This document shows, piece after piece, positions 49,446 to 54,526 of a DNA stretch of 54,526 nucleotides. This stretch comes from Fibrobacter succinogenes (GTDB taxonomy: Bacteria; Fibrobacterota; Fibrobacteria; Fibrobacterales; Fibrobacteraceae): positions 1-54,526 of the forward strand of contig CADAWC010000022.1 in the NCBI GenBank assembly GCA_902791475.1. Direction: 5' to 3'. The stretch's first letter is position 1. Each line of letters starts with the position of its first letter. The position numbers and the translations under genes were made by a program. The notes beneath the pieces are model-generated. The model was not told the origin of the DNA. It saw nothing but the letters and a program-made list of their open reading frames with translations, and searched no databases.

Positions 49446-50843
49446 TTAAGGCTTCAGTTGCTCGTACATGACCTCAATCCACTCGGGACTGCGGGCGATT
49501 GATTCAACGCGAACTTCGTCAATCACACCATTCCAAGTTTCAGTCTCGATTTCATCGCCACCGATGCGGAAAGGGACGTTACGATTCAGCTCGTTCGGCA
49601 CAAATTCCCCTGCAAATTCAGTTCCATCGGAACCCGCAATTGCTACCGCTTTACCGTTCACATACATGCTCACCATGTGATTCTTGGAAACGAGCACAAG
49701 GAAAGCCCACTCCCCGACAGGCACGGATGTTGAATCCCCGAAATACACTGCCCCAGGGTAGTCCGGCATACCCTTCATTACGGCAAACGTTCCGCTCTTC
49801 ACCTCATAATGCCACTGGAATCGCGATGTAGAATCACTCCAATAAGCTCGCTGGCAAAACAACACCTGGTGTTCGCCGTTGGGGCCATTCCACTTGGTCC
49901 AAAGCGAAAGTGTAAAGTCGCCGCCCGTTGGATTAAGCGTATCCAAGTCGATAAATTGTCCCGGTTCCAAAAGCACCACCTTGCCGCTCAAACCATCTAC
50001 ATAGTTTACGTTTTCCGCAACAGAAGAATCATGGTTGAGTACGTTGACATCTCTTCCCATGTCGAGATAAACTTCAATTTCCGGGTAGCCATACCCATTC
50101 GGGAGATTTTCTGGATAATCATACGGAAGGTAATAATGGAAACTATAGTATTCCGCAATAACAGGCATATCACCGCTCGTAAGCCATTCCCCATTGACCG
50201 AAAGTTCAGGCAACTTAAGTGAATCCTTCGATTCCAGTGCCGTGAATTCGAACTGAGCGATAGCCGAATCATTCTGCATGTACACAAGGTCCATTCTATA
50301 GCCCGCCGGGATAGAATCAAAAGCAAACGAACCATCTTCACTGATAGGAGAACGCAAATGAGTTCCCTGAATGCGCATATAACCAGATGTCGCGTCGGCA
50401 ATTTTTCCACTTAAAGTTTTGTGCGCAGCAATGCAAATCGTATCCAACCTTACGTCAGAGAGTCCATCGCCACGCAAACCGGACAGCCCTTTAGATTCCG
50501 CATAGAAACGCGGCGCACCTTTCGCCGAGATCCTTGGAATCGGACCTAACTTAAAGAATCCTGTAGAATCAGTGACCGTTTCAAGCGAATCCACAATTTC
50601 TTTCGAATTATCCAAGTAGGCAACAACACGCGCAGCAGGAACAGCACGCCCCTGCAAGTCCTGCACTACACCGGAAAACCTCAGCGTATCAGGCTCCCTT
50701 GCAATAGAATTCCCGATATCGGTCACGCCACCGGCGACATCCTCGCTACTTGAGCACGCTAAGAACGTCAAAGAAAACGCAAGCGACATCACGCACGCAG
50801 CGCAATTACGCGACAGCTTTGGATAAACTCGCCTATTTTTCAT
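49446..50843 (-). CDS. Lipoprotein with carboxypeptidase-regulatory-like and LamG domains
   Basis: A 465-residue lipoprotein: lipobox LACS near residue 30, then a carboxypeptidase-regulatory-like beta domain (about 55-115, FSGVVQDLQGRAVPAARVVAYLDN), a middle part (about 130-270), and a C-terminal concanavalin A-like/LamG domain (about 275-460; FTLSLWTKWNG, WAFLVLVSKNHMVSMYVNGK, WNGVIDEVRVESIARS). The last segment is the usual end of LamG domains, which bind sugars or proteins. Its start overlaps the end of the regulator gene by 11 bases, so the two are one operon. Probably surface-exposed. Confidence 0.8.
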   Translation of the reverse strand: MKNRRVYPKLSRNCAACVMSLAFSLTFLACSSSEDVAGGVTDIGNSIAREPDTLRFSGVVQDLQGRAVPAARVVAYLDNSKEIVDSLETVTDSTGFFKLGPIPRISAKGAPRFYAESKGLSGLRGDGLSDVRLDTICIAAHKTLSGKIADATSGYMRIQGTHLRSPISEDGSFAFDSIPAGYRMDLVYMQNDSAIAQFEFTALESKDSLKLPELSVNGEWLTSGDMPVIAEYYSFHYYLPYDYPENLPNGYGYPEIEVYLDMGRDVNVLNHDSSVAENVNYVDGLSGKVVLLEPGQFIDLDTLNPTGGDFTLSLWTKWNGPNGEHQVLFCQRAYWSDSTSRFQWHYEVKSGTFAVMKGMPDYPGAVYFGDSTSVPVGEWAFLVLVSKNHMVSMYVNGKAVAIAGSDGTEFAGEFVPNELNRNVPFRIGGDEIETETWNGVIDEVRVESIARSPEWIEVMYEQLKP

Positions 50844-51684
50844 CTTCCGCCTCCTTCCCTATTTTCTTGCTCATCGGGAACGCCACAAGCATCATTTCGT
50901 AAACGTGTTCCACTTCCGAATCATTTGCCGCACGGGCAATAATTTTCTTGCGGGCTTCTTCCAGCACCTCTACCGCATAATTGTAGGATTTTTCGCTCAT
51001 CGCAAGAGTCGTGAACGCCGCAAAGCGTTCGTTTTTGGGCATGGATTCCACGGCGCCCATCGCATGCTGCATATATTCATGACGGATGCGTCGCAACGCC
51101 ATTGGCGGAATTTCCGAAGCGTCGAGCATTTGCGATGTTTCAACATAGCGTTCACCCTCTTTTTTCAAGAGTCCCCATTCCAGCAGCTTTTTCACCGCAT
51201 CGCGAGCCTCATCCGTCGTTATCTGAGGCACAACAGAGCGCGCAAGCACACGGAAGTCACCTTCCCAATCCGACGATACCGCCAATTCGCGCACAATCGG
51301 GTAATACCACTTTTCAAAATACCCCTGTTCACGCGTCGTGACATGCGTAAATTCTATCTGCTTGCGAATTTGGACAATCTGATTCCAAGCGTGTTCGCGT
51401 TCGGCAACTTGTTGAGCCTGGTTGTACTGCACCAGCGCCTCAAAATACGTTTTTTGCAACGGTTCGAATTCCATCGCCTTTGAAATTTTTTCGATAGATT
51501 TCGGGGTCAAATTGAAACGGCCACGGATAACATTCAGGCAATAAGAAGAACTACTGAATCCCGCTTTTGCTGCAAAAAATCGATGCGAAAACACCGACCG
51601 TATTTTCTTCTGTTCCTCAAAATAGTCTTGCAGGAACTTGCGGAAGTCGTCATAGTCAAACAGATGTTCAAGCGCAATGCACAT
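50833..51684 (-). CDS. TIGR02147-type regulatory protein
   Basis: A 283-residue cytoplasmic protein of the TIGR02147/DUF4423 type, a paralogous family known chiefly from Fibrobacter. Residues about 10-75 look like a helix-turn-helix domain (FDYDDFRKFLQDYF, RFFAAKAGFSSSSYCLNVIRGRFNLTPKSIEKI); the rest is helical (LLEWGLLKKEGERY). Presumed to control the lipoprotein it precedes, with which it overlaps by 11 bases. A TAGTTT box lies 6 bases before the ATG. Confidence 0.8.
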   Translation of the reverse strand: MCIALEHLFDYDDFRKFLQDYFEEQKKIRSVFSHRFFAAKAGFSSSSYCLNVIRGRFNLTPKSIEKISKAMEFEPLQKTYFEALVQYNQAQQVAEREHAWNQIVQIRKQIEFTHVTTREQGYFEKWYYPIVRELAVSSDWEGDFRVLARSVVPQITTDEARDAVKKLLEWGLLKKEGERYVETSQMLDASEIPPMALRRIRHEYMQHAMGAVESMPKNERFAAFTTLAMSEKSYNYAVEVLEEARKKIIARAANDSEVEHVYEMMLVAFPMSKKIGKEAEDEK

Positions 51685-51877
51685 GGCTTTAAACTAGAAA
51701 ATTTTTACACAAAAATCAATAAAATTCACAAAATTACAATTAAATCAATATATTTCATTAATTATTCTTACACATTTACACACTTCTAACACAGAAAATC
51801 ATTCCATTTTTCTTAAAAACTTGCACTAGGGCACACCAAAAATTATTTCTCTAAATAGCATAAAAATGGAGTGTGTT

Positions 51878-54268
51878 ATGCAAAAAAGTTGTTTGGGATG
51901 GATTCCGGGCACGGCATTGACGTTCGCCCTAAGCATTAACGTTTACGCGGCGTCGGGTGATGCTTACACATGGCCCAGCTACCGCAGCGACTTGGATTAC
52001 GATACCAAATCGAACCTAGGCGAAATCAAGCCGCCGACCAAGTTCAATAACAATTGTTCGGGCGTTACCGGAAAGAAGGCCGGTAAATGGTGGGCGTTTT
52101 ACTGGGGCAAGGATCGCGACAGCCGCATTACCGACGTGACGATTGATTCGATTCTCAAGAAGTACGATACCGATTTTGAGTATTTGTACAATGAAATGGG
52201 CTGGGCGCCGGATGCCCAAGCGCAAGAAGGCCAGTACAGCGCCGTTTATTACTACGGCTCGGGTACGTGTGCCGGTGGCGCAAAGACGGATACTACGGGC
52301 GGTTGGCAAACGTGGGTCGCGGGCTACACGGCCGTGGCCGCTTCGTTTTACCCGCTTTACAGTTTTAACACAAGTTGCCCTTACCGTGATCGCGTGGCGC
52401 AGATGGATGCGATGATTCATGAGGGAATTCACTCGATGACGAATGGTTACCCCGGCGCAAAGGATGCGCACTGGTTCCAAGAAGCGGGCAACACCTGGAT
52501 TCAGCAGGATATGTTCAGCCACCGCGACGGTGTTTACAGCGGTATGGGATTTTTGAACGCAGCGACGGTTATTGCGCCGTTTATGCCAATTGAAACTTAT
52601 TCGGGCTGGCTGATTGACGGCACTTTCGGTGGTCCTGGCGGCGGTGCCGATGGCGGTGGCGTGACCGGTAAAAACCAGCGTTACCTGTTGGGAGGCTCGC
52701 AGTACAGCAACATTTTCCCGACGTTTATCGGAACGTGGATCGGTACGGGTGCGGTGCGCTGGATTTACGGAAATGCTTATGGCAAGACCAAGTACCTGCT
52801 CGAAACCTACGGCCTCGACAAGGGTCTTGGCGATGCGGGCGTGCGCAGACTCATTACCGAATTCCGCGCAAGGCTTGCAATGCTCGACATGAAAAAATGG
52901 TCCGGCGAAATCAGGAACTTGCTGAACCAGCATTTTGGAAGCGACACCTATTGGGAACAGGACATGTGGGACAATAACAGGAAAAGCTACACCTGGACCA
53001 TGACGCCCTACCAGACGGTGACGGAAAGCAACGGTTACCTTGTACCGAATCAAGAAACGACTCCGGGATGGTCGGGCTCGAACGTGGTTCCGCTGAAGGT
53101 GCAAAACGGCGCTAAAGAAGTGACGGTGAGTTTCTACCCGAACGGCGCGAATTCCAACAACAAGAATATGAACTTCTTGCTGTGCTACCGTGCGACCGAC
53201 GGAACGCCTGTGTACAGCGAACCCATTACAGGCGAAGGAAAGGCAACGCTTAGACTAGACAAGACACCTTCTTCGACAAACGGTGCGCAGATGGTCTTTG
53301 CGGTGGTCGTGAATACCGATTACCAGTACACTGGCAACACGGGTATTCGTAAGTTGCATTACGATTATAAGTTGAAACTGGAAACGGGCGTAAGTAGCGC
53401 GGGTGCAGCAAACGTCAAGTACTACAACGACTTCAAGCTTGATTACAAGTGGCCCGAAATCGGAGACGCGCCGATAAGTTCGAGCAGTTCCGTATCGCCG
53501 AAATCTTCGAGCAGCAGCGAGATGCCCGCGAGCTCCAGCAGTTCCGCAAAAATCGTCACGGACGGCGCAATCACATACAGCATGACAGCGACACTCCCGA
53601 TTGACGACAACTATGCAACGGTTGCGGCAAAATTTGATGTAAATGAAATCGCGCAAAAGCTTGGACTTACTGCGGCGACGCTTTCTCAGGCGACCTTCTT
53701 TGCCCAGGAAAGCGACGGCAATATCGTGACCAACAGTACCGCCACCGCTCCGGGACACTGGTTCGGTAAAGACGGCAAGGTGGTGGAATGGGGCGAAACC
53801 GCCTATGTATTCAGCGAAGCCGATTTATCAAGCGGTACACTCGCAATAGGCCACTATCCCAACCGAGTCAGCAACGGCGAAAAGTTCAACTTTACGCAAG
53901 GGCTCTCGTACAACGGGAAAACGGTTCTTTTCAAAGTCACGATCAGCATCACCAACGAAACTGGAAGCGACGAAAGCGGAAAGACCACAGCTCTGATGTA
54001 CGGACTCAACAAAGTCTCGACACACATGAACCTTGCGCTCCATCACGGGTATCTCGAAATCAGCTATACGCTTCCGCATCGCGACAATGTGAAGATAAGC
54101 CTATTCAATGGATTCGGAGCATTGCTCGCACAAGAAATCACGGGAATGCAAAACGCAGGCACGCACACGCGCTCGCTCAACATGAGCCAAATACCGCGCG
54201 GCACCTACATCGTAAAAATCACAACGGGCAGCTACCGCGAAGCAAGACCGATTAACATAACAAGATAA
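51878..54268 (+). CDS. Secreted HExxH protein with DUF4859-like domain and T9SS-type tail
   Basis: A 796-residue secreted protein. Signal peptide 1-25 (ends YAA). The N-terminal domain (about 26-400) has MIHEGIHSMTNG with H181-E182 and H185, a zinc-protease motif, and a downstream HWFQEAGNTW that can supply the third ligand; it resembles DUF6055-type proteins. A beta-sandwich (about 400-520) leads to a Ser linker (SSSSSV, SSSSSEMPASSSSS), then a DUF4859-like domain (about 555-690, AKFDVNEIAQKLGLT, GHWFGKDGKVVEWGE) and a T9SS-type tail. ATG 51878 was chosen because GGAG lies 6 bases before it; the same GGAGTGTGxTATG arrangement precedes the next gene. An ATG four codons upstream contains this GGAG. 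Confidence 0.75.
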   Translation: MQKSCLGWIPGTALTFALSINVYAASGDAYTWPSYRSDLDYDTKSNLGEIKPPTKFNNNCSGVTGKKAGKWWAFYWGKDRDSRITDVTIDSILKKYDTDFEYLYNEMGWAPDAQAQEGQYSAVYYYGSGTCAGGAKTDTTGGWQTWVAGYTAVAASFYPLYSFNTSCPYRDRVAQMDAMIHEGIHSMTNGYPGAKDAHWFQEAGNTWIQQDMFSHRDGVYSGMGFLNAATVIAPFMPIETYSGWLIDGTFGGPGGGADGGGVTGKNQRYLLGGSQYSNIFPTFIGTWIGTGAVRWIYGNAYGKTKYLLETYGLDKGLGDAGVRRLITEFRARLAMLDMKKWSGEIRNLLNQHFGSDTYWEQDMWDNNRKSYTWTMTPYQTVTESNGYLVPNQETTPGWSGSNVVPLKVQNGAKEVTVSFYPNGANSNNKNMNFLLCYRATDGTPVYSEPITGEGKATLRLDKTPSSTNGAQMVFAVVVNTDYQYTGNTGIRKLHYDYKLKLETGVSSAGAANVKYYNDFKLDYKWPEIGDAPISSSSSVSPKSSSSSEMPASSSSSAKIVTDGAITYSMTATLPIDDNYATVAAKFDVNEIAQKLGLTAATLSQATFFAQESDGNIVTNSTATAPGHWFGKDGKVVEWGETAYVFSEADLSSGTLAIGHYPNRVSNGEKFNFTQGLSYNGKTVLFKVTISITNETGSDESGKTTALMYGLNKVSTHMNLALHHGYLEISYTLPHRDNVKISLFNGFGALLAQEITGMQNAGTHTRSLNMSQIPRGTYIVKITTGSYREARPINITR

Positions 54269-54287
54269 ACGAGCAAAACAAACACGA

Positions 54288-54317
54288 GAAAGCACCTCGG
54301 CGAATGCCGGGGTGCTT
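54288..54317 (+). terminator. Terminator of the HExxH protein gene
   Basis: Stem aaagcacctcgg / ccggggtgctttt; compare 49178-49210. Confidence 0.8.
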
Positions 54318-54434
54318 TTACATTGACGAGGCACAGAGCTTTTTTTGAAAGTGTTCTTTTTTGTAAAATGTGGACTTTTTTTAGTGAAATATTATAGAAA
54401 TAACATCATTTTACCTCAAATAGCGTAAAAACTA

Positions 54435-54463
54435 TTGACTTTTAATTGCAAAAAGTGTAGATT
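54435..54463 (+). promoter_or_regulatory. Promoter of the last, partial gene
   Basis: TTGACT at 54435-54440, a 17-bp spacer and TAGATT at 54458-54463, 30 bases before the start codon. Confidence 0.55.
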
Positions 54464-54493
54464 TTTTATATATTCTCTGGAAAGGAGTGTGGT

Positions 54494-54526
54494 ATGGGTG
54501 TATTGGAAACATTCAGGGCGGCGTGT
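54494..54526 (+). CDS. Start of a gene cut by the window end
   Basis: The first 11 codons (MGVLETFRAAC) follow AAAGGAGTGTGGT, a strong ribosome binding site, and a promoter at 54435-54463. Too short to identify. Confidence 0.6.
   Translation, partial: MGVLETFRAAC

Overview
The window looks like a chromosomal segment of a Fibrobacter species (a rumen or gut fibre degrader close to F. succinogenes). The reasons are a GH9 cellulase and a PL1 pectate lyase, secreted proteins with Ser-rich linkers and C-terminal tails like those used by the type IX secretion system (T9SS), a TIGR02147-type regulator (a family largely known from Fibrobacter), a SLC13 dicarboxylate transporter that fits a succinate producer, and many short palindromic intergenic repeats. 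All identifications are by reading motifs; no database search was run.

Layout. 1-6600 is an accessory region. It holds one complete type IV pilin gene (3168-3662), two N-terminally truncated pilin copies resembling silent cassettes (149-507 and 541-934), two copies of a three-gene module around a DUF3990 ADP-ribosyltransferase-like protein (984-1899 and 5663-6569), a HipA-like kinase, and a membrane protein with a degenerate GGDEF domain. 6636-23999 is mostly ordinary chromosome: a TIGR03960-type radical SAM protein, a LOG-family protein, a Ser/Thr kinase, a membrane/repeat protein with rhomboid-like spacing, the GH9 cellulase, an HMGL-type aldolase, an aldo/keto reductase, a CDF metal transporter, an orphan MacA-like adaptor, the prepilin peptidase that could process the pilin, and a lipoprotein. 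A tRNA-Val(GAC) lies at 24087-24160.

24201-32377 is a second accessory block read leftwards: a regulator with an N-terminal LuxR helix-turn-helix, a permuted papain-fold (YiiX/LRAT-like) protein, a protein resembling P47/TULIP proteins, and a 1167-residue protein with a propeller-like N-terminus, long amphipathic helices and a hydrophobic C-terminus. No gene of the last three has a signal peptide. I consider this the best candidate for an undescribed system, with the pilin cassettes second.

32587-54526 returns to Fibrobacter biology: the SLC13 carrier, a 1521-residue T9SS-type surface protein, two outer-membrane barrel paralogues, a family 5 solute-binding lipoprotein, rnc, acpP, fabG, plsX, rpmF and yceD (a lipid cluster without fabH, fabD or fabF), the pectate lyase, an 81-bp tandem repeat, a LamG lipoprotein overlapping its TIGR02147-type regulator, and a secreted HExxH protein with a DUF4859-like domain. 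The last 33 bases begin another gene.

Two features run through the window. Many genes have a TATATT-like -10 box only 6-7 bases before the ATG, implying leaderless or nearly leaderless mRNAs. Gaps are filled with three kinds of repeat: GC-rich palindromes ending in GATGACA that are sometimes nested, degenerate ACTAGTAACT-like tracts, and TTTCGTCTCTCGTCT-like tracts.
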